This document shows, in pieces, positions 11,700-22,636 of a stretch of DNA of 60,000 bases. The notes under the pieces were generated by a model. It saw nothing but the letters and a program-made list of their open reading frames with translations, had not been told where the DNA came from and made no database searches. The first letter of the stretch is position 1; every line of letters begins with the position of its first letter. The position numbers and the translations under genes were made by a program. The DNA is from Adiantum capillus-veneris (Eukaryota > Streptophyta > Polypodiopsida > Polypodiales > Pteridaceae), in the NCBI GenBank assembly GCA_014529385.2, contig CM043966.1, positions 89,000,587 to 89,060,586 of the forward strand. Direction: 5' to 3'.

Positions 11700-13815
11700 A
11701 CTCAACTACACGATGTGGTCCAACACATTTGCAGCATTGAAGAGGTGATCTTCTATAGCAATGATTGCCTCTTGCTGCAAGATTAGCCGATTGATATATA
11801 GGCTTGGCTTATCCCCTATGGTCCTCCATGTATTATTGGGGACACTCCTCAAACGTATCAATCCATAGGTAATGTTGGACTCTATGTAATCCTTACAATC
11901 CAAATAAGAACTAGGTGGCTCACAACCTACTTGGTTTAGTGGAGACAATCATCAAGCATATCAACTCCATAGGTAATAGGAGAGTCTATGTCATCATTAT
12001 AGTTCAAATGAGCACTAGATGGCTCACAACCCACTTGGTTTATAGGGTTAACTGTTGGATGTGGAGTTTGCGGTCCTAGCACTAGAGTTGGTAATTGTGT
12101 GGTATGGACAACCTTTTGGATTCTAGGGACTATGTGCTACAATGGTTTCTCAATAGGTGGAACAAACATAAATGCAAGAACTTGAGGCGAGCCTATTTAG
12201 GCTAAAGGTGGTCTATTTTCCATCATGCTTTTAAGCAGTAAGAAATCCTTAGCTTAATGACCTTACCTACCACATATATTGCAATACATGTTAAGCTTTA
12301 CTCTAAAGGTAGGGCATTCACTAGTGCTATGTGGACCCAAGTAAAATGAGCACCATTGTTGCCATCTTCTTGGATGCATACATTTTTTTGTGGAGCACAA
12401 TTATCTCTAAGGCTTTCTTTAATAGCCTTGTGAGATCTACTAAATTCATCTCAGTTTTCTTTTTCTCTTTAATGATAGGTTTTATTGTTATTGGCTCATG
12501 CTCATACGTTTATGAGCTAGTAGACTTTGGTTTAGAAGACACCCTTTCTCTTGCAATAATTAAATTGTCTTTTGATTATATTGCATTGGTAGTGAGTGCT
12601 TCTCAAGTAGTGATACCTCTAATGATTAGGCCATTGTAGATATCCTCATGTTGCAACCCTCTAATGAATTCATCAAGTAGCTAATTATTGTTGAAATGTG
12701 CATTTAGAGTACAACAAGGATTTAGATTCTCCCAATAACTTCCCTTCCTCTCGTTTGAGTTTTTGGACTCGAGATGCTATGCCCCAAAGCACGCCCTCTT
12801 GTACAACAATCTTCTAAGAGTAGAGTAATGCTCGCACTCCTCAACCCTTAAGGTGCTATACCCATCTCCAACCTTCTTGCTTGGGGTCAAGCTTAAATCC
12901 TTACATTTATGTAGCTCATTGTTCTCTTTCGTGTTCAAATACCTCAATATTCTTTCTAGCTTCTTTATCATTGCTAAATTTATGTGTGAGCTTGAACACT
13001 TCCTTGCTTCCAAGATCTCTCTCGGGTATGTTGCACATATTATCTATAATAGATGGACTAATAGTTCAAGAAAATGTTGTCAAATCACCTAAATGAGCAG
13101 GTATAGTGGATATAGACACTCCCAAAACTACATGTGGAATGGGGGTTGGCATGCGCACGATCCTTGGGTCTCATGCTTGGTACAGTGTTGTGCCACACGG
13201 TGATCCAAAATTCAAGCTTAGCAGATGCCAGATATTACATGTTAATGTTAATTGGCATGCTCTACTTGAGTAAGAGCTTGGATAATGCAATTATGGAGCA
13301 TCAACCATTGGAATAATTGGGGGTGTAAGAGCTACATGAGCATGAGTGGCAGAATTATATATGATTGGTGCACACTTGTACATACTATTGTAGGCACTAT
13401 GCTACTAAATAGCGATGTAGTACAAATCATTGAGGTCAAGGGTGCATGTTTTGTCATGCTGATCATTGGAATAGGCTAAGAGAAAGTTAAGTGAAGTTTG
13501 GGCTAAAGGTATTGCTCGTGGGCTCAAACTGCATTGAGACTCTAGGAAAACAACATACAAAGGATCCATGGGACTCATCAAAGGAGTCTTCATCATTTGT
13601 GATACGGTTGGTTGTTTGGCCTTGCCTGTATCCAAGAATCTCATAAGACCCGTCAAAGACATGTTAATCCCTCTATTTTGCCTCTCCAACTCAACAATCC
13701 TATGGATGATATCACGGACCATCCATTGCTACTTCTTTAGACAGGTGGCAATAGATGTGGATTGTACAACATCTAAGCAACCCCCATGGTATGTGCAGCC
13801 CAATGTATAGGTCGG
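11700..13815 (-). pseudogene. Decayed gag-like coding region of an LTR element
   Basis: On the minus strand, successive broken frames read as a gag-type protein. At 13405-13722 there is a helical, coiled-coil-like start (RDIIHRIVELERQNRG). At 12777-13013 there is a lysine-rich helical part, then a gag-like FIRGLQHEDIYNGL near 12660, and near 12230-12330 the string CSFYLGPHSTSECP followed by a knuckle-like YCNICGR.GH.AKD, where the dots are stops. The knuckle spacing fits CX2CX4H with the last cysteine lost. A ~100-bp duplication at 11848-12050 lies in its 3' part. Assignment to Ty3/gypsy is inference. Confidence 0.45.
11848..12050. repeat. ~100-bp imperfect tandem duplication
   Basis: The two units (about 11848-11944 and 11950-12050) share atcaa.ccataggtaat, gtctatgt, and gatggctcacaaccyacttggttta-like sequence. 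On the minus strand both encode a similar peptide beginning (N/K)QVGCEP, so the duplication may have affected a coding frame. Confidence 0.65.
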
Positions 13816-15079
13816 CAAGAGTTTCAGTTTGTATGTCATATTTTCAATTTTCATTGAGAAAATACTCCATCTAAGATTGGTGTGTTCAAGGTTTTCCTTA
13901 AAGTAAATGCATTGTGTCTCCCAATGGTTTGACTCTTAGTGATAAGTGCATTCAAGAGAGCTAAATTTCTCAATTGGTTCAATTGTTTTCATAGGGGCGT
14001 TTGCCTTCATTGCTTGGCATTGATCTACTATGCATAATCTTTTGATTTCCTTCTATCTAGCTGCTTGGATATAATGTTTGACTTCTTGCACTTCTTCAAG
14101 ACTCCTACCATTAGGTACTAGAACTTCTTAGGGTGATAGCTTTGTAGGTCCTTCAATGAATGCAGTGCATAGAATATTCTTCATGGACACTCTTAGGGAG
14201 TGTCAGGTCCGCATGAGATGTGAAAAGTGAATCTACCTCCCCACCCCCCTTCATTTATGTCACAAACTGGATGTTCAGAGCCAATAGCTCTACTAAGGGT
14301 TTATATCAAGCGGCTAAACATGCTAGATCTAGGCTATTGGGCTAAGACATGCTCATTTTGATTCAAACTCTCAGGGTTTTGTGTAGGATACCCCTCTATG
14401 ATATCACTAGCTGCTACGTGTGGGTCTTGGGTTGTAGTACCTTGAGTCCCAATTGAAGGCTCGGAACCCAATGTAGGTGGGTAGTGGATACCCACATAAA
14501 TTGAAGTGCTTTCTAGTTGTTTAGAATCTAGTACAAGCAAATCATACATACATGTGACTCTGATACCCTAAAAATGTTGAGCAGTACCCTGGAAGGTCTC
14601 TTTATTAGCTATTTTGGTCGTTTTCACTTGAGTTTTAGTTATTTTCAACCTGTTTTTACGTACGAGATGTGGATAGGGCATGCGATAACTCAAACTGAGC
14701 ATATCCTTTGGGGGAATGTGACATGTTTTGTATAAAAAAAATCAAATTGATTTGAGTTTTGAGTTGAGTTAACTGTTGCGAATTGAACTTAAAAAATTAA
14801 AATTATGTGAATTGAACTGAAATTTTTGAGCTTTGTTGAGCTAAAAACTAAGAATTGAGCTGAACCAAAATTTTTGAACTGTGTTGAGCTAAAACTCAGA
14901 GCTAAAGATAGAAACCCGAACCAAGATTCACAATGCAGGGTAAGTTGAAAAGTGAATAGATCTAAACTCCCACACACAACAGATTTTATCTAAGCTATGC
15001 AGAAAAGCACCTCAAGCTAGCAATACAAGTTACCATAGGAGCTTGGCGTAAAGCAGCTCCCAGACAATGGCATCAAAAA
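13816..15079. other. Mostly unassigned DNA with a short tandem repeat
   Basis: One 71-residue minus-strand ORF (14334-14549) is unrecognised and could continue the decayed gag region. At about 14808-14905 two ~45-bp units share gaattgarctgaa..aatttttga, followed by ttgagctaaaactcag-like sequence. Bases 15057-15079 hold the inverted primer-site remnant of the LTR that follows. Confidence 0.35.
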
Positions 15080-15284
15080 TGTCAATTGTGGAGACCTTGT
15101 CGTGCATTGTGTGCAAGCCACAAAGGCTGCAAGCACACAATCCTAGTGTTGACAAGCTCGACAAGTGTGGACGGTGTGTCACTCACCTCCCTTTGGCGTC
15201 GTCAAATAGAGAATCCCATGCTACAGTGAAGAAGGAGCTAGCTTCTATTCCTTGGCCACCTCGTTGTTGTCATACCGCCACCAA

Positions 15285-15329
<45 letters not shown>

Positions 15330-15640
15330 ACACGCACACACATTCACACACTTAGACAACAAGAGGATACGGAAAGAGACAAAGGAGAACAAGAGCAATG
15401 TGCATAAGTACATCCAAGAATGCCCCAAAACTAGGTTATAATGGCTTTTATGTGGGTCATAAGGTTCACATACGTGTGCCCACACACATCGGATTGAAAC
15501 ACTAAATTTTTATCTAGTGAAGTTTGTGGTGTGCCTCTCATTAATGATCACCGAATTAATGATCATGCACATAAGGGACCGGCAAGCTCAGCCTATGACT
15601 GAAAATACTAAAATAATAAAAATGGCATCATGGGTTGACA
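15080..15640 (-). repeat. Diverged inverted copy of the TRIM-like LTR
   Basis: Read on the minus strand, this begins TGTCAACCC and ends AATTGACA, is ~561 bp long, and aligns with LTR1-3: the GCTTG..GG block, AATGATCA-like blocks, a dinucleotide tract (here CT on the plus strand, 15285-15328), and the ggtgagtgac block. It is followed by a primer-site remnant (minus strand, 15057-15079) resembling tgatgccattgtctggga. Terminal TGTCA/TGACA supports these edges. No target duplication is seen, because internal sequence flanks one side. Confidence 0.65.
15285..15328. repeat. (CT)n microsatellite
   Basis: A CT run with one interruption, inside the inverted LTR. It is the counterpart of the GA tracts in the forward LTRs. 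Confidence 0.95.
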
Positions 15641-15680
15641 CGTAGTTTAACTTAAGAGACAATCGGAGAGAGAAAAAATG

Positions 15681-15683
<3 letters not shown>

Positions 15684-15717
<34 letters not shown>
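15684..15717. repeat. (GA)n microsatellite
   Basis: A short GA run in otherwise unassigned AT-rich DNA, 44 bp beyond the inverted LTR. Confidence 0.95.
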
Positions 15718-15720
<3 letters not shown>

Positions 15721-16744
15721 TATGTTGCTACAACCTTTTTCTCATTTGTTCTAAGGAGAACAGAGAGAATTTAGAAGCCTTTAAACGTAGCACCAATCAC
15801 TCCCATTATTTCTTCAGGCTCCAACTTTTCACAACATTTCCAAAGAAAAAGAGCATCGACAAAACTATTCAGTTCTTAAAAGAGACTTTCTTGTCAACAA
15901 GTTATGGCTTATATAACGCTATAAACAACATGTTTGAACCTTAAAAAAAGAGAGTGGGAAAGGAGAAACAAGACGTACATATACAATGATAAATCATTTT
16001 TTAACAAGAGGCTTATAATGTACTTGAGTGATTGTGTGAAACAAGGCATCCATGGGCACAAGAGCTAAGAGGCCCACTCTAATGCATCATATAAATTCCA
16101 GAAAGAATGGAAGAGGCTACCTCATAAATTGAAGCAACAAACCCTTTGAAATATCTTTTATGAATAGATTGTTGCAACTCCATGTAAGGGGTCCATCAAA
16201 AACAAAAAATCCTTAAAGAGATCCTAGAGTTGCATGGATAAGCTCTATACACTGCATCAAATGCATGACAAAAAAACAAAGGCATGTCCTACATAATCGC
16301 CATTAATCACAACTAGTATGGCCGGCTGCCTTCGACAGCCTCTCTCTCTCCCCCTCTCTCCCTCTTTATCGCGTGTAAAGAGGTTCTTTTTAGTTTTGGA
16401 CTTTAGCTTTCAGTTCGGAGATTGCGACACATGTAAAGGGCTCCCCTTTCCGCCATATTATGTTAGTAGATAAAGCTAAAACATTATTGGAAATCTTTTG
16501 TTAGCAAGCCAAGCAAGCTTGATGGAAAAGAATCTATGGCCATAGTAATCCTTACGACTAAGTAATACACAAAATTGAATGCGGGATGGTGAGGGGATCC
16601 ATGGTTGCGAAGTCCACACACGAGATTTTATGAAATTGTAGCTGCAGTAGTCCTACAAAAAACTAAACCCGACCACAAATTGGACCCTCTAAGCTCGGGT
16701 AGTGCATGTTTTTAAGCATGATACATTTTAAAAACGGGTATGAG
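15718..16744. other. Unassigned non-coding DNA
   Basis: No gene, repeat boundary or domain is recognised. It includes a pyrimidine-rich patch near 16338-16368. Confidence 0.35.
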
Positions 16745-16825
16745 TACAACATGTGTGCGTGGGTGAGTTGGTTAGTCCATGTGACCCAAAACTTGAGCTG
16801 TGAGGTGGTGGATTCAAAACCGGCC
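16745..16825 (+). mobile_element. Possible tRNA-derived SINE head
   Basis: A-box-like tgggtgagttg at 16760-16770 and B-box-like gattcaaaacc at 16811-16821 each differ from the RNA polymerase III consensus by one base. The ~40-nt gap between boxes is near normal. No clear tail or target duplication was found, so this could be a chance match or an old fragment. Confidence 0.35.
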
Positions 16826-16933
16826 AATGGAGGCCCAAAATTTTGCGCTACCCGAGTTCTGTCCACCTCGATTTTTGTGTTGCTCGAGTTTAGCCCGTCT
16901 TGAGATCCCGCCTTCCACTTGCGGACCGTCGAT

Positions 16934-16960
16934 CCCCCCCCCCCCCCCCCCCCCCCCCCC
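16934..16960. repeat. Poly(C) tract of 27 bases
   Basis: An uninterrupted C homopolymer. Its length may be inexact because homopolymers are prone to assembly and sequencing error. The poly-Pro and poly-Gly ORFs across it are artefacts. Confidence 0.9.
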
Positions 16961-17105
16961 TCCTTTAAATTTTGTGTATCACGTAGTCTCATGGCATAGT
17001 AATAGAGATTAATAATTGAGTGATGACATACAAACTTGGGCCTCATCTTCCACCTGGTCCACGCTGTCAAGGGGACCCTCATCTTTCACCATTATTGCTT
17101 AACTC

Positions 17106-19065
17106 TTTTTTTTTTTTTTTTTGTAAAACTCACAATTGTGAGTGATTGTATTAAAATGTCATAGAGAATTACATAAAAACCTCAAGCCCATGCCGAGCCT
17201 CGGGGTTCTAAGATTACATTGGATTCAAGTTGGCAAGCTACTATCAAGATCACTATTCAGGACTCATCCAAATGGCTCCGGTCGCCCTAAGCTAGTCATC
17301 CGAGTTGTGACTTTTACCTATCACATATATAATCTCCTCACTTTCTTGTACAATCACTGAGAAGTTGGCCACAGAGAGGTTGTTATCAAAGATGAGGCAG
17401 TTCCTGACCTTCCAGATATTATAGAAGAAGCAAAATCTAACAATTTGGGTGCAAACAAGAAGGGCGGGACTTTGGAACTACTTCCCCCCTAGATATAAAT
17501 CATTCTTGAAGAAGCCTATCTTCCACGTTCTTTGTATCCACTTCACACCTTCCCCGCCATTCCTCTGATAGTCGGACAATCCATGAAAAGGTGTGCGAGG
17601 TCTTCGCTAGCCCCTCCTCACCCTGAGCGCCTATCGGATCCTATGTCTTGTGCCTAAATCTTGATGCCCGTCGATTAGGTCCCCCCATAGCACCTTCCAC
17701 ATAAACACCTTCATATATGGGGGCCACTATGGCCCCCAAATGTTCATCATGAGCATAGTTTGACGGGCGTCCGACCAATGTTTTTTCCAATACTTGTTCA
17801 AGGGGGGGAACCAGTCATCCTTGTGCATGAGCTCTTGATAGATGTTCTTGGTGTGAGGTTTGAAGAATCTTGGGCCATTTCCAAGCTTTCCACTCATCAG
17901 TGGACTCTCGAATCGGCATCGTGGATCGTTGTCCAAGCCTTCAATCATTTTGCATACAAGCACCTTTTCCATGCCATTTAGTTGAAGCTGGTCATCTAGA
18001 AAGAAAAGATTTCCAACGCTTGTTGTTTTCATCCCAAAGATGGATTTGCCCGTTGGAGATGTTCTTGGTGTGAGGTTTGAAGAATCTTGGGCCATTTCCA
18101 AGCTTTCCACTCATCAATGGACTCCCGAATCGGCATCGCGGATCGTTGTCCAAGCCTTCAATCATTTTGCATACAAGCACCTTTTCCATGCCATTTAGTT
18201 GAAGCTGGTCATCTAGAAAGAAAAGATTTCCAACGCTTGTTGTTTTCATCCCAAAGATGGATTTGCCCGTTGGAGCCCTTTATTGTTCAACCTTCTAGAA
18301 ATTTCCCTCTAGTAAGAGTCCAGGCTAATGCCAGCTGCTTTTGTCAACCAAAGGGACCAATGCAAGGTGGAGTTTTGAGCATACTTGGTTACTCTCCCCC
18401 ATTCTAGAGCGCATGTTGCTCTATTACACTTTCTCACTTGCTCCCTCGTTGTGCCACCCATTTTCATACTAGACCACCCCAAGGCTAATAGTTTGTCGTG
18501 CATCTCAATCTCTTTCCGTTGACCACCTTTAGAGCAAAGCTTTGACTTGCTAATCATGTCCTTGATCGTGAGAGCCCATGCCTATTCTTGTTTAGCTATA
18601 GAGACCAAAAATTTGGCACAAAGAGCCTCTACATGTATAGCAGGGTTGTGGATTCATGTAGTGTTGTTTTTTTATAAGAATCTTTTAACAGGTTTCAAAA
18701 ACTCCTTCTAATTACACTTGGCGATTTTTGAGAAGAGGGCTGGTGAAGGCAATGTAAGGGAGCATAAAAGAGTTGATCACTTTTATTGGACTCGGAAAGG
18801 GAAGCAACACAAACTCCCACTTCCTCATTTTTTTTTTGAATCTTCTCCAGGACCAACTGGAACCTTTTCTTGTGAGTGGTGTCCACCCCCAAGGGTGCGC
18901 CTAGATATCCAAGATCCTTCCTTTAGAAACAATCTCCCCCAACCAGTTAGACGGGTCAAATGAGTCATTTTCCGTCAAGGAGATTAGTCTTGACTTCTCA
19001 ATACTACACTTTGACCCCGAAGCCACGGAGAATGTCTGTACAGCTATTGCTCAACTCCTAACAAA
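17106..19065 (-). mobile_element. L1-type LINE, 3' half (RT end, zinc-finger region, poly(A) tail)
   Basis: The poly(T) at 17106-17122 is the poly(A) tail on the minus strand. Going 5' to 3' on that strand, a late RT segment at ~18700-19020 reads SGSKCSIEKS and LGYLGAPLGVDTTHKKRFQLVLEKIQKK, typical of plant L1 RT. Near 17555-17610 EDLAHLFMDCPTIRG matches the cysteine/histidine region at the end of plant LINE ORF2. Frames are broken. The catalytic YADD box is not present, because the element is cut at about 19065. Confidence 0.85.
17841..18274. repeat. 217-bp tandem duplication within the LINE
   Basis: The copies 17841-18057 and 18058-18274 both start gatgttcttggtgtgagg and end gcccgttgga. 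I count only a handful of substitutions, so the duplication is much younger than the LINE decay around it. It duplicates part of the LINE ORF2 C-terminal region. Confidence 0.93.
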
Positions 19066-19600
19066 TGATGAGTAAGCCTTAGGAGTCATTACCATAGATC
19101 TACATGATGATCCTGTCCATTTTATAGATGAGTGTAGTAATGCACACAAAGCTTGGGGGTTAGATAAAGATGAAGATATTGTCCATTTTATAGCTTTGTG
19201 TGGTAATGCACACAAAGCTTGGGGGTTTAGAGAAAAACTTTGGCGCTCAAGCAAAAAGACAAACGTACACATTAAGAAGCAACTTCATAAGCTCAATTAG
19301 ACAAAGATGAAGATACTGCTAACCTAGTTAATAGGCTAGATGGCCTTATCACTCACTTGCATACATCAAATGCAAGGTTCCTAAGAAACACAAAGTTGTT
19401 GCGCTTCTAATTTCCTTACCCCCTTCATTTGGCCATCTAGTTACCATAGCTAAAGAGGAGGAGCCTACATCTCCCGTGCAAGATGTGAAGAGATCAAGAC
19501 AGAAAACATAAGAGAGGCACACCTTAAAGGGGAGCAGTTTTAGTCGCATCACCTGGTCATGCATGTTGCAAGGGAGTAACAATCATGTTTACTCTGTGGA
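19066..19600 (+). pseudogene. Copia gag remnant
   Basis: Broken plus-strand frames read AHKAWGFREKLWR, VHIKKQLHKLN, DTANLVNRLDGLITHLHTSNARF, then PPSFGHLVTIAKEEEPTSP with a frame change. This is the order of the copia gag UBN2 domain (helices, a SLPPSF-like turn, then the second helix set). A ~52-bp segment around cacacaaagcttgggggt is duplicated (19139-19165 and 19205-19231 mark its ends). No intact frame exists and no LTRs were found. Confidence 0.6.
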
Positions 19601-20342
19601 AAACAATTACACTAATGGTGCCTATATATTGTACAAGGTAGAGTCATGTCTAGATAGCGTGGAAAGCTTGGTCCTACCATGGTTCCCTAGTTTAATGGGA
19701 GGTTCTTTTTTTTTCTCCCTTGTGAAGGCAGGCGTGGCGTAATTCTCCTTTATGGAGGCATGCATGGTATTGTCTCCCATACCAAAAACAGTGTAACATT
19801 AGTAGCCTATGTGGCATTCAATGTCTTCTCCATTTTGTTATAGCAAAAAGCCCAAGGTGAGTGTTTTTGTGTGTGGTCTATGTCCTATGACCATTTCCAT
19901 GTGTATTTATAGTAGTCATAAGGCACCGAATCTATGGCATCCTAGTTGGCATTTATCCATTTTGTTGGAGTCCAAAACCATCCTTAGAAGAGAGGTAGAT
20001 TTTTCCTAGTATTCATAATGTCATCATATTCACTGAATGCTCGTCTTCACGTACAAAAGAAGCCTTCTTGTGCACACTCTTGAACAATACAAGTTATGTT
20101 CTTTGTTATCTCTTAATTTTTGATGGTCGATTAGTGTTTTCTCCCTAATCTATCATGCAAGTGGCATGCCCAAAAGGATGCTAGGATGAGCGGGTTACCT
20201 TTACACATATGGTGCCCACTATGTTGATTGTTTTTGTGCAATAGTCACATTGTGGTAAATAAAAGTATATTTCATTGGTTGAATCATTCACCTTAGCGTT
20301 GGGGCCCATTTCTCAAGCCTCTCAAAGCCTAACCTTTTGGGA
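19601..20342. other. Unassigned DNA
   Basis: No recognised domain. The left part may continue the decayed copia sequence. Confidence 0.3.
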
Positions 20343-20806
20343 GATGGGTTAACCTTTGGATTAAGTGGCACGGGCATGGGAGGGTGGGATCTACGGTCGA
20401 GGGATTGTGGATCATAAATCTGGAATGTCGATATCCTAGATTACTTTTTACAAAAGTAATCTAGAGAACCCATGTTTTGAAAGTAATCTAGGGTAACCCC
20501 CTTTTGCGGACGTGGGTTTTAAACCCGTGACCTCACCCACGAGATGCGTATACCCTAACCACATCCTAACCACTATGCCGTGCGCGCGTTCTGAAACGTG
20601 GGAGGCCTAATTTACTTAAAATATGTATGCACAAGGGCGACCATCGAAAGTAATCTAAGGTACCCTAGATTACTTTTTATTACAAAAAGTAATCTAGGAT
20701 ACCCTAGATTACTTTCAGCGCCGCCATTGGGATCTATGGCCCACAATGTCCCCACCGTAGATCCCATTCTTCCATGCCCGTGCCACTTAGTCTTCAGGAT
20801 GGGTTA
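20343..20806. mobile_element. Mutator-like MITE with 9-bp target duplication
   Basis: The direct repeat gatgggtta occurs at 20343-20351 and 20798-20806. Just inside, long inverted ends align: 20362-20400 (ttaagtggcacgggcatggg...ggatctacggt) with the complement of 20750-20792. Internally there are further inverted repeats of ctagattactttt: one perfect 11-bp stem (20436-20446 with 20454-20464) and one perfect 14-bp stem (20665-20678 with 20684-20697). A 9-bp duplication with long inverted ends fits the Mutator superfamily. No transposase is encoded. Confidence 0.75.
20505..20592 (-). mobile_element. tRNA-like SINE head inside the MITE
   Basis: On the minus strand, an A-box-like tggttaggatg (20562-20572) and a B-box-like ggtttaaaacc (20515-20525) are ~36 nt apart, as in tRNA genes and tRNA-derived SINEs. 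The region does not fold into an obvious complete tRNA by eye, so it is more likely a SINE head or captured promoter than a functional tRNA. Confidence 0.5.
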
Positions 20807-20958
20807 GGGGGTGTCCAACCTTATGCTACATTCATGTTATGCAAGAGGGATGCATAGATGATATTCTCTCGAAGTCCATGCACACCCATTGACATTACCC
20901 AAAATTGAAAACACTTAACATGTGACGCTAAGCAAGAGTCAACAACCTACAAACCTCC

Positions 20959-21090
20959 TTTTTTTTTCTTTTTTCTTTGTTCTTTTTTCTTTTTGCAAAA
21001 CTCACTAACGTGAGTATATTATATCAGTAACCCAGAAGAATTACAAATACTAGTCATGCTCATGATCATCCATGACATCTTCCAGCAGAC
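20959..21090 (-). mobile_element. LINE 3' tail fragment
   Basis: A T-rich tract (20959-20995) followed by gcaaaactcactaacgtgagtatatta parallels the LINE end at 17106-17160 (gtaaaactcacaattgtgagtgattgtatta). It is therefore a second 3' end from the same LINE family. It may belong with the 5' half at 25513-27300, the middle having been replaced by other insertions. Confidence 0.65.
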
Positions 21091-21142
21091 TACATCGGCT
21101 TAAAGGGGGGCCACCCCACGTCACTGGTGCAAAGCCAGAGAC

Positions 21143-21143
<1 letters not shown>

Positions 21144-21174
<31 letters not shown>

Positions 21175-21197
21175 TTTGCCGAAATTGGCAAAGTTGG
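21144..21197. repeat. CT microsatellite followed by a perfect hairpin
   Basis: A CT run (21144-21171) is followed by aactttgcc / ggcaaagtt, a perfect 9-bp inverted repeat with a 6-base loop (about 21173-21196). No function is evident. Confidence 0.8.
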
Positions 21198-21737
21198 GAA
21201 ATCGCTTCTTCTACCCCTGCCCACTGAGAATGTGTAGTTATTCACATGCAGCCACTGTGAAAGCGTTCAAAAATGTAGTCCAATTTTGATGACAATTGAT
21301 TGGGGTAGAACTCCGTCTGTGGAATCCGGGGTGGGGAGGTGCACATGCATCACTTATTTCTATTTAAGGGATGTCAGGAATAGCAAGGGGGAGTATCTTA
21401 ACTAGGTGATTTTATTTATGTTTGAGGAAAATAGGAGGTATGTACCATTTCATTATTTTACTCGCACATATTTTAGCCTTATAAGATTTTAATATTACCA
21501 CTGACTTGGCAATATATTGTATCCTATAGGGAAACACTGCACGGTGTGAGCCGAGAGCGAGTTGGTCAACAACAACTCAGCACACAAGACAGATGGACCC
21601 CGTGCACCACACACACACACACACACACATACACCTTGTAGCCCTACTCTTGTTTATTCGAGAAGCTCGTCTCTCTTCTCCCTCACAAGAATGCAACAAG
21701 ATTGGGATTCTCACACTTGCCTTGTGTGCCTTGCCAT
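21198..21737. other. Unassigned DNA with a short CA repeat
   Basis: A (CA)n tract lies near 21608-21629. No gene is recognised. Confidence 0.35.
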
Positions 21738-22474
21738 TGTTGGGTTAAAGGTGGCATGTGCCTTGCTAGGACGGACGTCTAGTGTTCTCCGTCCATTGAT
21801 CTCACTAACCACTCACTAATTCTTAATATACATAAAAGAATAAGAAGTGAGTGCTAGTTTTCGCCACTCTGCTCCACCCACACACAATCTCTCTTGCTTC
21901 TCCCCTTCCCCTTCTCGCATGCACGCATGCATGCTTTTGCATCCCAGTGAGCTTATCAACTAGTATCAAAGCACCACGCTCTATGGAGCATCTACCAACA
22001 AATGCCAATGGTGCATGCACAAGCTAAGGCTCAATTGTGGAAATTCTATAGATAAAAAGGACATCGATTTCTTTTGCTCGATGTGCTCCAGATCTTGGAA
22101 CCTCTTTTGGAGTTTGATAGCAACAACTGAAGGCAATGCTAAGTTGAAGACGGGAGTTTAACAGAGTTGGGTTCTTGAAGCAATGTGTTAAGGCCTGCAT
22201 CATTGCTTGTTTTTTGGCTTCAAAGACATAGGGTTGGCTCTCATGTGAGCAATTCAATAAACGAGCTTGTCAATTGCTTGCAGCACTCTTAGGCCTGACA
22301 ATAATGCTATCAACAAAATAAACATTGCACTAGTAGATTTTGTAGAAGCGCTACTATGTAGAGCAATAGTAGAGAGAGATCAAGATACAAAGAGAGAAGA
22401 AGAAGAGGCAAAGAGTCGGCACGTTTTCCTTCTCTGCCATTGGAAAAGATGGTAGAGAAGGTGCATAGCGAGTG

Positions 22475-22589
22475 TGTGTGCGTGCGTGCGTGCGTGCACA
22501 CACACACACACACAGCACCATAGCCACACACACACACACATAGCACCATAGCCACACACACATAAGGGGGTATTTAAAAGAGAAGGAAT

Positions 22590-22635
<46 letters not shown>
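22475..22635. repeat. GT/CA and CG microsatellite cluster
   Basis: Alternating gtgcgtgc, (CA)n, a repeated cacagcaccatagcca unit, then (GT)n from about 22591 and gcgcgcgc. Several small ORFs here are artefacts. Alternating purine-pyrimidine runs of this kind can favour Z-form DNA; whether they do here is unknown. Confidence 0.9.

Positions 22636-22636
<1 letters not shown>

Noticed and set aside
16663-17082. 139-residue ORF with a poly-Gly run
   Set aside because: It is open only because of the poly(C) tract; there are no domains or homologues I recognise.
20505-20592. Functional tRNA gene
   Set aside because: A and B boxes are present but I could not form a convincing acceptor stem and anticodon arm, and it lies inside a MITE.
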